From JANOAR01 sp031411235 (GTDB lineage Bacteria; Verrucomicrobiota; Verrucomicrobiia; Verrucomicrobiales; Verrucomicrobiaceae), in NCBI GenBank assembly GCA_031411235.1, contig JANOAR010000033.1:1-56678 (forward strand): DNA of 56,678 nt. The letters are read 5' to 3'. This document shows positions 34,586-44,298 of the stretch, one piece after another (within the stretch, counting starts at the first letter, position 1; every line of letters starts with the position of its first letter). The translations under genes were made by a program, and so were the position numbers. The notes below the pieces were generated by a model. That model was not told the DNA's origin, did no database searches, and was given only the letters and a program-made list of their open reading frames with translations.

Positions 34586-37500
34586 CTACGGAGCACTGAA
34601 CACCACCCGCCCGCTGAGCTTGGGCGAGGTGGCCACGGTTTCGCCAGTGCCGGGGATGCTGGGCTGGAGGAAGTAGCCGTAGCCTTGCGTGGTGGGCACG
34701 CTGCCGCTGAAGGTGCGGACAATTTGGCCGTTGAACGGGGCGAGGCGCGCAGGCGTGCCGGGCAGGGTGAAGCTGCCAGCGAACAGACCCGTGGGCGCGG
34801 TGAAGGTGGTGATGGCAACTTTGTTGAGGTTGGTGGAAGTCGCCAAGTTGTAGGCGGCGACGGTGGCGGTGTTGGTGAGGCCCGTGGTGCTGGGGTTGCT
34901 GACGCGGATGAGTTGGTTGAACTCAAGGCTGCTAGGCGTCGCCAAATCCAAGCCACCGAGAGTGAAGGCGAGCTTGGCATTCGTCGCAGTGACGGGCATG
35001 ACGGCGGGCGCGGGCAGGCCGAGCACGCGCTGGCCTTTGTCGGGCGCGTCGTAGGTGCTGCCGTTGGCGGCGAGGGCGATGGGGCCAAAGCCGGCTTTGT
35101 ACGCGGTGTCTTTGTCGGTCGCGGCCAGCGTGGGCTTCAGCCAGGTGAGACTGCCTGCGAGGGTGTTATCGGCAGGGGCGTTGGGCGCGGTGGCGGCGGT
35201 GACGACGAGCGGGCCGTGGATGCTGCCTTTGTTGCCATGCAGCACGGTGTAGAGCAGCACTTCGCCATGCTGGCCGATGAAGGTGCTGCACAGCAGCTTG
35301 CTGCCATCGGGGAGCTGGCCGGTGATGTTCAGCGCGCCGTTGGTATCGCTGACGATGAAGCTGCCGAAGCCATAGCCGCCGGGGATGGTGGCGCTGGTGC
35401 TGGTGGGCGGCGTGGGGGTGCTGATGATGAAGTTGTGCTGGGCCTTGTAGGCGGTGGCTTTGTGCAGCGTGGCGGCGACGCTGCTCCAGGCATTGCCCCA
35501 GCCGGTGACGAGGCTTGTTTGGCTGTTGCTGGCGTTGTGCAAGGTGTTGTCGGTGGGCGTGCTGCTGAGGCTGTCTTGCGTGGCATCGAGCTTGAGATCG
35601 AGGGTGTAAGGTGTGCCTGGGATGGCTGCGGTGAGCGTGGGGTGATCGGCGTCGGCAGCGCTGACTTCGAGTTGGCCAGTGAAGCTCTTGGTGGTGACGC
35701 CTTCGATGATTTTGCCATCTACGCCGCCAAGCGCGGAGACGTTCATTTGCCAGCGCGCGCCAAGGTTCGGCGTTGGGCCGAGGTTGAGAGTGGTGCTGCG
35801 CTCGATGAGGCCGTTGAAGGTGCCGACGACGCCTGCGGGCAACGGCACGACGTGGATGGTAAAGGTCAGCGTGGCAGCGGCTTTGCCTGCGGTGTCCGTG
35901 GCGATGGGGCCAGCGGCGTTGCTAGCCTTCACGGTGACGTTGTAGTTCGTGGCGGTGGTGCCCGTCATGGTTGGGCGACCGCTGAGCAGGCCGTTGCTGT
36001 TGTTCAACGTGAGGCCTGGCGGCAGGTTGGTGGCGACGTAGGTGACGGGGGCATTCGTCGTGGGGATGACCAGCTCGAAGTAACCACCGACGATGGCTTC
36101 AAACGGCGAGCCGACGAGCGGGCCGAGCGTGGGCTTCACGACGGCGGCCTGGGTGATGGTGTGCGCGACGCCGCCGATCTTGATGATGCCAATGCGCACG
36201 CTGGTCGTGGTGTTGGGCTGCACGGTGATATGGACGATGCCATTGCCGACGCCGCTGGCGGGCGCGACGCTGGCCCAGGCGAGGGCTTCGGTAACGGCCC
36301 ACGAGCCGCTGGTGGTGATGGCGACGGGGTAGCTACTGGGGTTCTCAAAGGCTGTGCCCTCGGCGAAGATGGACTTGGTGGTGATGTCGAGCATGGCGCT
36401 GCCAGGCGTGACGGTGACGCTGCCGACGTTGGTGCCGCCTTCGCCATCGCTGATGGTGTAGGTGAAGGTAGCGCTGGCATTCGCGCCCGTGCCAAAGGCC
36501 GCGTTGGCGGTGAAGACGAGTTGATTGGCAACGATGGCGAGCGTGCCTGCGGTGGTCGGTGCGACGGCGCTCTTGGCGGTGATGGTCAAGCTATCGCCAT
36601 CGGCATCGGTGTCGCCGTTGAGCACGTCGATGGTGGTCGCGGCACTGGCGAGGGCGAAGGCGGTATCGTTGTCGGCGACGGGCGCGTGGTTAGCCGTGGT
36701 GAAGGTTTTATCAAGCCCGAGCGCGTTGCCGAGATCGCCATCGACGCGCACTCGGTAATGGAAAAGCGTGTGTGGTGGCAAGCCCGTGAGCTGCGTGGAG
36801 ACAGCGACTGTACCCGTGGCGGTGAAGGGGCCAGCGAGTGGCACCGTGGTGCCGTAGGCCGTCGTCGGCCCATATTCAAAAGCCACATCGCGCGGCTGGC
36901 CTTTGGCGTCGATGCTCGCGTTTAAAGTAGCACGCGCGATGTCGATAACCATGCCCGCTGGGTCGAAGTCGAGGCCCGTCGCGACGTTGGTGGTGGCCGT
37001 GGGCAGCACGGCGGGAGCGCCCGTGGCATTGAGCTGGATGTTGAAGGGTGTGGCGGTGATGTCGTTGTTGACGAGGTTTAGAAAGGCGGTCTTCGCGCCG
37101 CTGGAGGTCAGCTTCGCCTGCACGGTGAAGGTGGTGCTATCCAACGAACCAACGCTGAGCGTGGGCTGGTCGGTGATGGTGAACATCGCGGCGTTGGTGC
37201 CGCTGACGGTGACGTTGCTGAGCGTGAGCGCTTGGCCACCCGCATTGCGCACGGTGAAGGTGACGGGTATCAGCACATTGAGTCCGAGGGTGCCGAGGTT
37301 AATAGTATCGCCATCGTCGAGAACATTGTTGAGCGGATACTCGACGACGATCTTCGGCGGTGCGGGCGCGAATGGTGCCTGGAAGGCGCTCCACCCACTG
37401 CTGCTGTTGTGAAAGCCGCTGAGGCAACGCGCCCGTCCCCGCAGGATGCCGCCAGTCACGGGCAAGTTCAGCCCGGTGAGCTGCCAGCCGCCCGTGATGC

Positions 37501-40500
37501 GCGTGCCATCGCCGAGCACGGTGAAGGTGTTGCCGCCATCGGTGGAGAGATCGAAGCTGACATCTTCGGCTTCCGGCAAGGCACCGCCGCGCAGCCACTC
37601 GACGGTGGTCTGGCCGACGTTGGCGATGCTCTGCGGCGTGGTGCTGTTCATGATGCGCGCGAGGTAGCCACGAGGGAAGGCAGCGATGGCATCGAACTGG
37701 CCACCAATCACGATCTTGCCACTCTCCAGCACCATGAGGCTATCGGTTTGCGCCGTCGCTCCATTGTTGAAAGTAGCGATGGGATTAAAGACCGTGTCGA
37801 GCACACCCGTAGCGCTGAAGCGTGCGACAGAACCACGGGCGGGGCCAGGGGTTGAGCCGACGTAGGTGTTAGCGAAGTAACCGCAGAGCAGGGCACCGCC
37901 ATCGGCTTGCAGAATCAAGGAGCGTGCATCTCCAGCGACGCCTGCGGTGTAGCTGTCATCAACCACGCCCGCACTGCTGAGCAAGACGAGGCCGTTATGC
38001 AAGTTATCGGCGCTGGTCGAACTGACGAGCAGCCGCTGATCGGGCAACAAACGGATGATGGATAGCGCTCCGATGAGGGGAGGATCGAAGGTCGTATCGA
38101 GTGCGCCAGTCGTGGACACACGAGCGATGCCGGCGCGTGCTGTGGCACCGATGGCATCCACTTGACCACCGAAGACGATCTTGCCGTTGGCCTGCACGAC
38201 GATGCTCTCCACGGCAGTCTGGGTGTCGTCGTAGCTGAAGGTGAGGGCACCGGCATTGAAGGTCGTATCGAGCGCCCCTGCGGCAGTGAGCCGGGCGATG
38301 CACTTCCGCGCGGTGGCTCCGACTTTGTTGAAATAGCCACCGACCAATATCTTGCCATCCGGCTGCAAGGCCATGCACTCGATGGTGCCGTAGAAGCCGC
38401 TGATCGGATCAGTGGGGAAGAAGACGATGTTGGGGTTGAAGGTCGCATCCACGGTTCCATCGGCGTTGAGCAGGGCGATGTTGTTGCGTGCGACGAGGGT
38501 GCCATTGTCCGTGCCTTGCCGGATGCCTGAGAAGCTGCCAGCGATGAGTATCTTCCCAGTCTCCAGCACCATCATGCACTGGATGCCGCCCATCATGCTG
38601 GCGTTGAAGCTGGTGTCCACCGTCTCATCCGCATTGAGCCGCAGGATGCCTTGATGCGCGGGGTCTTCGTTGAAGAAGCCTCCGACGAGGAGCTTGCCAT
38701 CGGACTGCAAGGCGGTGGCGCGCACGGTGGCATTGATGCCGACGAGGTTGAGCGTGGGATCGAGATCGCCTGGAACAATGCTGGCCGCGCGATTCACCGT
38801 GAGCGTGTAGGTCTTCGTGGTGGTGCCGTTCTGTGCGGTGACGATGATGGTGAAGACGTTCGCGCCATTGACAAGGCTGAGCGAGGCGGCCACACCCGAG
38901 GCTGCGGCGTTGCCATTGATGGTCATCGTGGCGTTCAACTCGGCGAGCGTGGGTGTGACAGTGATGAATACGACATGCGACTGCACGTTGGCCGTGTAGA
39001 AGAGTGTATTGGCCGCAAAGGCTGGCGTGAAGACAGCCGACGTGGCGGCCAGCGAGGCGAGGTTCGCGTTCGATGAGAGCAACCCGGTGCCGGTGAGGGC
39101 GATGGTGAAGTCCGGGGTCGCTGGGTCGTTGCTCGTGATGTGCAGGGTCGCGCTGCGTGTGCCGATGGCTGAGGGTTTGAAGACGACGTTGAACGTGCGC
39201 GTCGCTGCCACAGCCATGTTCGGACTGCTGAGCTGCACCACCGAGAAATCGCTGGCGTTGGGGCCGGTGATGGCGGCGAGCACTGGCTTCAGTGTGTCCG
39301 TGCCTTCATTGAGCAGCGTCAGGCCGAAGGTGGCACTGCTGGCCCCGACCTCCAGCGCCCCGAGATTGAGCGTGTAGGAGCCGCTGCTGATGTAGGTGCT
39401 GGCGGGGTATTGCACGCGCAACTGCGGTGTGCCCGCAGGCGTGATCGCCTCGCTGATGATGGGCATGAGTGAGCCTTGGAAGTAGCCACCCAAGGTTGCT
39501 GCGCGAGCGCGCAGGAAGCTACCCGTCACACTCGTGCCCGTGAGCTGCCAGCCGCCTGCGATGCGGGTGCCAGCGCCGAGCAGTGTCCAGGTGGTGCCAT
39601 TGGTGGATTGATCAAACTGCACGCTGGCCACCTCCGGCATGGTGCTGCCGCGCAGCCATTGCACGCTGGTGGCGGTGGGGGCTGTGAGCGTCTCAGTAGC
39701 CACATCGTTTAGCACACGCTTCAGGCCTGCTCCTTTGCTGCCGACCAGCAGGCGACCATCGCCTTGCAGCATTAGGCCGAGCACTTCGGTGGTGGCGAGG
39801 CCGTCGGCATTGAAGGTGGTGTCGAGCGTGCCGTCTGCATTGAGCCGCGCGACCCTGTTGCGCGGCGTGCCATTCAAGCCAGTGAACTTACCGCCGATGA
39901 TGACCTTGCCATCGGCCTGCAGCACTATCGACCGCACCTTGTAGCCAGGATCGCCATCATAGGTGAGCGAGGTGAAGGTCGCATCCAACGCGCCCGTGGC
40001 CGTGAGTCTGACAGCGCCCGTGTAGCCGTCCACGAGGAGCTTGCCATCCGGCAGCCGCAGCGCCACCTGCGATCCATTAGCCAAGAACCCGGCATCGAAG
40101 GTCGTGTCCAGCACGCCAGCGCTCGTCAACTTCGCCATGCCGTAGCGCGTCACACCACCCACGCTTCCGATGCTGCCGATGATAAAGATGCTGCCATCTG
40201 GCTGCACGATGAAAGAGTTGGGATAAGGTTGCCCGAGCACGGGATTGAAGGCCGCGTCCAGCGTGCCGTTGCTATTGAGCCGAGCGATGTTGGTGCGCGC
40301 CGTGGCACCGACTTGGCTGAAGTAGCCCGTGATCAATATCTTGCCATCCGCCTGCACGGCCATGCTGTTGATGCTATTGCCAGTGATGTCCGCATCAAAG
40401 GTCGTATCCAGCGAGCCATCCGCATTCAGCCGGGCAATGCCCCTGCGCAGACCGTCCGAATAGGGTGGCCCTGGCGAGATGACGGTGGTGAAACCGCCCG

Positions 40501-40828
40501 CGACGAGTATCTTGCCATCCGCCTGCACCGCCACGGCATAGACCCAGCCATTGACGTAGCTTTTGAACGAGGCATCACGCGAGCCGTCCGCGTTCAAGCG
40601 AGTGAGCTTGCCTTGATAAAGACCATCGGCCTGCTCGTGACTGCCCCCCACGATGATCTTGCCATCCGACTGCACGGCCATGCCAAAGACTTGAAGGTCA
40701 CCAAACGACACGGTAAGCGCGGCAGTAGGGAAGCCAGATTCCACATCGCCCGGTGCGGCGATGGCTGCGAGAGATGCCGAGATCAGGGCGAGGACAAGAC
40801 GAGTGCAAGAGCGGTGCAGGGCAATCAT
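34586..40828 (-). CDS. Giant secreted delta-60-repeat protein (2080 aa)
   Basis: The start ATG 40828 gives a signal peptide of about 24 residues. Two long delta-60 propeller regions (repeats of the form LQADGKIIVGGxF followed by ARLNADGTLDTTF) lie at about 40-400 and 700-1080. Each is followed by an Ig-like stretch and a choice-of-anchor D type domain (ITSNDPATPDFTIALTGTG; LVNNDITATPFNIQLNATG). A cadherin-like domain (about 610-690) separates the halves. Towards the C-terminus come a fibronectin-like domain (FEYGPTTAYGTTVPLAGPFT), a tandem-cadherin/Ig domain (ADNDTAFALASA), a BACON-like domain (GSWAVTEALAWASVAP), a putative-Ig domain (NLPPGLTLNNSNGLLSGRP) and a repeated beta module. There is no PEP-CTERM or LPxTG signal. 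Probably an adhesin or surface protein. Confidence 0.85.
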   Translation of the reverse strand: MIALHRSCTRLVLALISASLAAIAAPGDVESGFPTAALTVSFGDLQVFGMAVQSDGKIIVGGSHEQADGLYQGKLTRLNADGSRDASFKSYVNGWVYAVAVQADGKILVAGGFTTVISPGPPYSDGLRRGIARLNADGSLDTTFDADITGNSINSMAVQADGKILITGYFSQVGATARTNIARLNSNGTLDAAFNPVLGQPYPNSFIVQPDGSIFIIGSIGSVGGVTRYGMAKLTSAGVLDTTFDAGFLANGSQVALRLPDGKLLVDGYTGAVRLTATGALDATFTSLTYDGDPGYKVRSIVLQADGKVIIGGKFTGLNGTPRNRVARLNADGTLDTTFNADGLATTEVLGLMLQGDGRLLVGSKGAGLKRVLNDVATETLTAPTATSVQWLRGSTMPEVASVQFDQSTNGTTWTLLGAGTRIAGGWQLTGTSVTGSFLRARAATLGGYFQGSLMPIISEAITPAGTPQLRVQYPASTYISSGSYTLNLGALEVGASSATFGLTLLNEGTDTLKPVLAAITGPNASDFSVVQLSSPNMAVAATRTFNVVFKPSAIGTRSATLHITSNDPATPDFTIALTGTGLLSSNANLASLAATSAVFTPAFAANTLFYTANVQSHVVFITVTPTLAELNATMTINGNAAASGVAASLSLVNGANVFTIIVTAQNGTTTKTYTLTVNRAASIVPGDLDPTLNLVGINATVRATALQSDGKLLVGGFFNEDPAHQGILRLNADETVDTSFNASMMGGIQCMMVLETGKILIAGSFSGIRQGTDNGTLVARNNIALLNADGTVDATFNPNIVFFPTDPISGFYGTIECMALQPDGKILVGGYFNKVGATARKCIARLTAAGALDTTFNAGALTFSYDDTQTAVESIVVQANGKIVFGGQVDAIGATARAGIARVSTTGALDTTFDPPLIGALSIIRLLPDQRLLVSSTSADNLHNGLVLLSSAGVVDDSYTAGVAGDARSLILQADGGALLCGYFANTYVGSTPGPARGSVARFSATGVLDTVFNPIATFNNGATAQTDSLMVLESGKIVIGGQFDAIAAFPRGYLARIMNSTTPQSIANVGQTTVEWLRGGALPEAEDVSFDLSTDGGNTFTVLGDGTRITGGWQLTGLNLPVTGGILRGRARCLSGFHNSSSGWSAFQAPFAPAPPKIVVEYPLNNVLDDGDTINLGTLGLNVLIPVTFTVRNAGGQALTLSNVTVSGTNAAMFTITDQPTLSVGSLDSTTFTVQAKLTSSGAKTAFLNLVNNDITATPFNIQLNATGAPAVLPTATTNVATGLDFDPAGMVIDIARATLNASIDAKGQPRDVAFEYGPTTAYGTTVPLAGPFTATGTVAVSTQLTGLPPHTLFHYRVRVDGDLGNALGLDKTFTTANHAPVADNDTAFALASAATTIDVLNGDTDADGDSLTITAKSAVAPTTAGTLAIVANQLVFTANAAFGTGANASATFTYTISDGEGGTNVGSVTVTPGSAMLDITTKSIFAEGTAFENPSSYPVAITTSGSWAVTEALAWASVAPASGVGNGIVHITVQPNTTTSVRIGIIKIGGVAHTITQAAVVKPTLGPLVGSPFEAIVGGYFELVIPTTNAPVTYVATNLPPGLTLNNSNGLLSGRPTMTGTTATNYNVTVKASNAAGPIATDTAGKAAATLTFTIHVVPLPAGVVGTFNGLIERSTTLNLGPTPNLGARWQMNVSALGGVDGKIIEGVTTKSFTGQLEVSAADADHPTLTAAIPGTPYTLDLKLDATQDSLSSTPTDNTLHNASNSQTSLVTGWGNAWSSVAATLHKATAYKAQHNFIISTPTPPTSTSATIPGGYGFGSFIVSDTNGALNITGQLPDGSKLLCSTFIGQHGEVLLYTVLHGNKGSIHGPLVVTAATAPNAPADNTLAGSLTWLKPTLAATDKDTAYKAGFGPIALAANGSTYDAPDKGQRVLGLPAPAVMPVTATNAKLAFTLGGLDLATPSSLEFNQLIRVSNPSTTGLTNTATVAAYNLATSTNLNKVAITTFTAPTGLFAGSFTLPGTPARLAPFNGQIVRTFSGSVPTTQGYGYFLQPSIPGTGETVATSPKLSGRVVFSAP

Positions 40829-40976
40829 GGTGTGGACTGGAAAGTTTCCTCGACGTGGTAAAAGGTCGCCCCCATAGCCACAAGACGACCTGGATTTTAC
40901 CATGATCGAATATCAGAAACGGTAGCCGTGAAAGAGGTGGCAGGCAAGCGACGCAACCAGCCCAGTGCGAGCGGCA

Positions 40977-43376
40977 TTATCGCTTCAAGAACAGCGGACT
41001 CGTGACCAGGGACTCGATCAATGAGGTGAGCTTGTAGTTCGTTGCTTTGGCCTGCTCGGCGATGCGCTTCAGCTCTTCGCGGTCGGAGAAGGTCATGCCG
41101 CGACGCAGGGCGTAGGTGGCGAGTTTTTCGGTGAAGGCGGCGGCGAATTTGTCGGTGTCGGCGAGTAGGATTTTTCTAAGTTCGAGGGAGTCGGCGAACT
41201 TGCGGCCATCGGGCAGCACGCCGCTGGGATCGAGCGCGGGATCAGCGCCGGTGCCGTCGCGCACGGTCTCCACGGTGCGCCAGCGGCCAATGGCGTCATA
41301 GTTATCGAAGGCGATGCCGAGCGGGTCGATCTTGCTGTGGCAGGCAGTGCAGTTGGGGTCGGAGCGGTGTTGCTCTAGCTTCTGGCGCACGGTGGATTTT
41401 TGGGTATTCGGCGCGGGGGTGTTGAGCGCGGGCACGTTCGCAGGTGGTGGAGGCGGCGGTCTGCCGATGATGGACTCCAGCAGCCACACGCCGCGATGCA
41501 CGGGGCGATGCCGCGTGCCATCGGAGGTGAGGCTGAGGATGGAGCCCTGGGTGAGTAGGCCACCGCGATGATCCTCGGGCTTCAAGGCGACACGCTGCAT
41601 GGCATCGCCACGGATGCCGCTGATGCCGTAGTGCTCGGCGATGCGTTCGTTCAGCATCGTCCAGTCGGAGTAGAGGAACTCGCGCAGGTGGCCGTTGCGC
41701 CGCATCATTTCGCCAAAGAAAGCAACGGTCTCCGCGATCATGCTGCCTTCCAGATTTTCGTCGTAGTCGGGATACAGCGCCTTGTCCGGCGCGAACATGC
41801 CCACCTTGCGAAGCTGGAGCCACTCGCGCGGAAAACTGCGAGCGAACGCGGCGCTCCGCTCATCGTCAAACATACGTTTCAGCTCGGCGCGGAGGACGCC
41901 CGGCTCGTGCAAAGTGCCGCTGCGGGCGAGGCCGAGCAGCTTGTCATCCGGCATGGTGCTCCAGAGGAAATAGGAGAGGCGGGAGGCGAGTTCGTGGTCG
42001 CTCAATTGCTGGCGCGTCTTTTTCGATTCGCCCTGCTCAAGATACAGAAAACTGTCTGAGCACAGCACCGCCACGAGCGAGCCGCGCACGGATTGCTCGA
42101 AGCTCTCGCCAAGTTTTTTTGACTGCTCATAGGGCTGCATGAGCTGCTCCACCTCCGCCGCCTGCACGGGACGCCGCCACGAACGCTCGGCGAACTTCGC
42201 GATGATCTCGCGGGCATCCTGGCTCGAAAAGATGCGCTGATGCGCGGCGGTGGGCCAGGATTCGACGATGGGGCCGTCCCATTCCAGCGAGTCGATGATC
42301 AGCGTGGGCTGGATGGGCTTGAAGTCATCGTCGCTGAGCTTGAGCTGCCATGGCACGCGGCTGCGCATGTTGGTGAAAGCATTGGGCGTGCCGCTGTGGC
42401 GTGACTTGCGGCCTTCGGGGTTCGGCCCCGGCACGGAGTTGATCACGCGCACCGGATAGCTGCCCGCCGTGAGATGCACGCGGGCTTCGATAGTGACGGG
42501 CTTATCCTCCGGCGCATCGACATCCTGCTCGATGATCGTTTTGTCCACCACTGGCATGTAGAGCTTCAGGCGCGGCGCACGTCCGCCTTCGGGCCGCAAG
42601 CCGCTGAGTTTGATGCGCACGAGGTAATCGCCCGTGTGCGGGATTTTGATGTTCCAAGTGTCAGTCGTGTAGTTGTTCGGCACGATCTCGATGCGCACCT
42701 TGTCCGCGATGCCACGCGCCTCGTATTCCTCTTTGAAACCCTTCCAACGGAAATCATACGGCCCCCAGTGGATCAGCTCGCGCTTCGGCTCGGGCCGCAA
42801 TGACAGCGCCTCATCCAAGATCGCATCTGCTGCCGCGAGGTACTTCTCCACATGGAAGGGCGATAACGTCATCGCCGCGCCGATGCGCTCGAAGCCATGC
42901 CAGTCTGGATCTTCCGGCAGCCCCGTTGGTCCTTTGGCATCAAAGTTCACGCCCAGCAGATCACGAATTGTGTTCGCATACTCATCACGCGAGAGCTTGT
43001 GAAAGGTCACCCGTTCGCCGGATGACTGCCGCACGATTTCAGCCTCGCGGAGCTGCGTCGCGATCCAGTCCGCCACACGCGAGATTTCCTCTGGCTTGGG
43101 CCGCGCCTCATCCTCTGGCGGCATGTCGCCGGAGTTGATGCGGTTCATGATCTCCTCCCAGTGCGCCATGATTTTTGGCGATTGCAGATCGACCGCTAAC
43201 GTGTCAACGCGCAGGTCGCCCTTCTGCCTTTTCACACCGTGGCAGCTCGTGCAATGCTGGGAGAAAAAGGGCTTCACCGTCGCATCCAGCCCATCCGTCA
43301 CCGCAGCACTGGCAGCGCCTTGGAGTAAGGCGGAAACGGTGAGTGTGAGCAGCAAAAGCGGGAGGGGTCGATTCAT
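40977..43376 (-). CDS. PSD-type secreted cytochrome c (DUF1587/1592/1588/1585) (2)
   Basis: A 799-residue paralogue of the 30630 gene with the same domain order. From ATG 43376 there is a signal peptide (about 1-24), then heme motif CTSCH at 42-46, DUF1587 (KLSRDEYANTIRDLLGVNFD), a beta sandwich, DUF1592 (SRLSYFLWSTMPDDKLLGLA), DUF1588 with CTACH and IDPLGIAFDNYDAIGRWR, and DUF1585. Unlike the other copy it has no DUF1552 gene next to it; its neighbours are the giant delta-60 gene and clpP. A TTG nine bases upstream is a possible but less likely start. Confidence 0.92.
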   Translation of the reverse strand: MNRPLPLLLLTLTVSALLQGAASAAVTDGLDATVKPFFSQHCTSCHGVKRQKGDLRVDTLAVDLQSPKIMAHWEEIMNRINSGDMPPEDEARPKPEEISRVADWIATQLREAEIVRQSSGERVTFHKLSRDEYANTIRDLLGVNFDAKGPTGLPEDPDWHGFERIGAAMTLSPFHVEKYLAAADAILDEALSLRPEPKRELIHWGPYDFRWKGFKEEYEARGIADKVRIEIVPNNYTTDTWNIKIPHTGDYLVRIKLSGLRPEGGRAPRLKLYMPVVDKTIIEQDVDAPEDKPVTIEARVHLTAGSYPVRVINSVPGPNPEGRKSRHSGTPNAFTNMRSRVPWQLKLSDDDFKPIQPTLIIDSLEWDGPIVESWPTAAHQRIFSSQDAREIIAKFAERSWRRPVQAAEVEQLMQPYEQSKKLGESFEQSVRGSLVAVLCSDSFLYLEQGESKKTRQQLSDHELASRLSYFLWSTMPDDKLLGLARSGTLHEPGVLRAELKRMFDDERSAAFARSFPREWLQLRKVGMFAPDKALYPDYDENLEGSMIAETVAFFGEMMRRNGHLREFLYSDWTMLNERIAEHYGISGIRGDAMQRVALKPEDHRGGLLTQGSILSLTSDGTRHRPVHRGVWLLESIIGRPPPPPPANVPALNTPAPNTQKSTVRQKLEQHRSDPNCTACHSKIDPLGIAFDNYDAIGRWRTVETVRDGTGADPALDPSGVLPDGRKFADSLELRKILLADTDKFAAAFTEKLATYALRRGMTFSDREELKRIAEQAKATNYKLTSLIESLVTSPLFLKR

Positions 43377-43474
43377 GGGCGACAAGGAACGGCGACGGCC
43401 GGAATTTTATACATGTCACCGGAGTGTTCTGAAGCAGGAAAACGCCACTGATGAATGTGGGTGCCCAGCGCCAT

Positions 43475-43508
43475 GAAAAAGGGGAACCAGCATTGCGGCT
43501 GATTCCCC
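43475..43508 (-). terminator. Rho-independent terminator of clpP
   Basis: On the minus strand GGGGAATCAGC pairs with GCTGGTTCCCC (one mismatch) around a 6-base loop, followed by TTTTTC. It lies about 36 bases past the clpP stop. Confidence 0.85.
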
Positions 43509-43543
43509 TGCATCGGGCACGATGTTGCGATGAGATAGCCGAG

Positions 43544-44206
43544 TTACTTCGTCTCGGCAGTGGCCTCGCCAGTGGGCAGCTCTTTTTTGTTTTCGAGCAC
43601 CTTGTCCACGAGGCCGTATTCAGCGGCTTGGGCACCTGTCATGTAGTTATCGCGGTCGGCATCTTTTTCGATCTGCTCGACGCTCTTGCCCGTGTGGTGC
43701 GCGAGGATTCGGTTGAGCCTGCGCTTGAGGTTGAACATGTACTCCACCGTGCGCTCAACATCGCTGGCCGTGCCGCGTGCGCCGCCGGAGACTTGGTGGA
43801 TCATGATGTCGGAGTTGGGCAGGGCGTAACGCTTGCCCTTGGTGCCTGCGGTGAGCAGCACCGCGCCCATGCTAGCGACAAGGCCGATGGAGTAGGTGGC
43901 GATGTCGCAGGTGAGGAACTGCATCGTGTCATAAATCGCGAGGCCAGCGGTGACGCTGCCGCCGGGGCTGTTGACATAGATGTTGATGTCCTTCTTGGGA
44001 TCCTGCATTTGCAGGAAGAGAAGCTGGGCGATGATGATGTTCGCCATCACGTCATTCACTTCACCCGAGAGGAAGATGATGCGATCCTTCAGCAGGCGGG
44101 AATAGATGTCATAGGCGCGCTCCTGGCGACCCTCGGTCTCGATGACGGTAGGTACGAGGTAACTGGAGCGTGGGGCGATGCTAGTGGGGGTATCGAAGTC
44201 GTTCAT
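43544..44206 (-). CDS. clpP: ATP-dependent Clp protease proteolytic subunit ClpP
   Basis: A 220-residue serine protease that forms the ClpP tetradecamer working with ClpX/ClpA. The triad is in the expected places: Ser112 (ASMGA), His137 (MIHQ) and Asp186 (DRDNYM), with oxyanion residues in VNSPGGSV at 78-85. Wording around Ser is GLVASMGAV and after His VSGGARG, differing from the usual GQAASMGA and PLGGARG, but all catalytic residues remain. No ClpX gene is adjacent; the gene stands alone with its own terminator, downstream of the ABC-F gene by 92 bases on the same strand. Confidence 0.95.
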   Translation of the reverse strand: MNDFDTPTSIAPRSSYLVPTVIETEGRQERAYDIYSRLLKDRIIFLSGEVNDVMANIIIAQLLFLQMQDPKKDINIYVNSPGGSVTAGLAIYDTMQFLTCDIATYSIGLVASMGAVLLTAGTKGKRYALPNSDIMIHQVSGGARGTASDVERTVEYMFNLKRRLNRILAHHTGKSVEQIEKDADRDNYMTGAQAAEYGLVDKVLENKKELPTGEATAETK

Positions 44207-44298
44207 GCGGGTGGGGACTCAAGAGGCTTGTTTGGACGGTGTCAATACGCTGGGCGAAAATACAGGGATCTAATTTTTTGACGATCGTTGCGTCGGGC

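Noticed and set aside
32985..34676. 563-codon plus-strand frame opposite the DUF1552 gene
   Set aside because: The minus strand encodes a recognisable full-length DUF1552 protein here; the plus frame has no family features.
34685..36925. 746-codon open frame opposite the giant delta-60 gene
   Set aside because: It is the Gly/Ala/Arg-rich antisense of a high-GC repetitive gene, with no domain, signal or separate start context.
34586..40828. Regularly spaced DNA similarity resembling a CRISPR or tandem array
   Set aside because: The periodicity comes from delta-60 protein repeats; the units are degenerate, coding and of uneven spacing.
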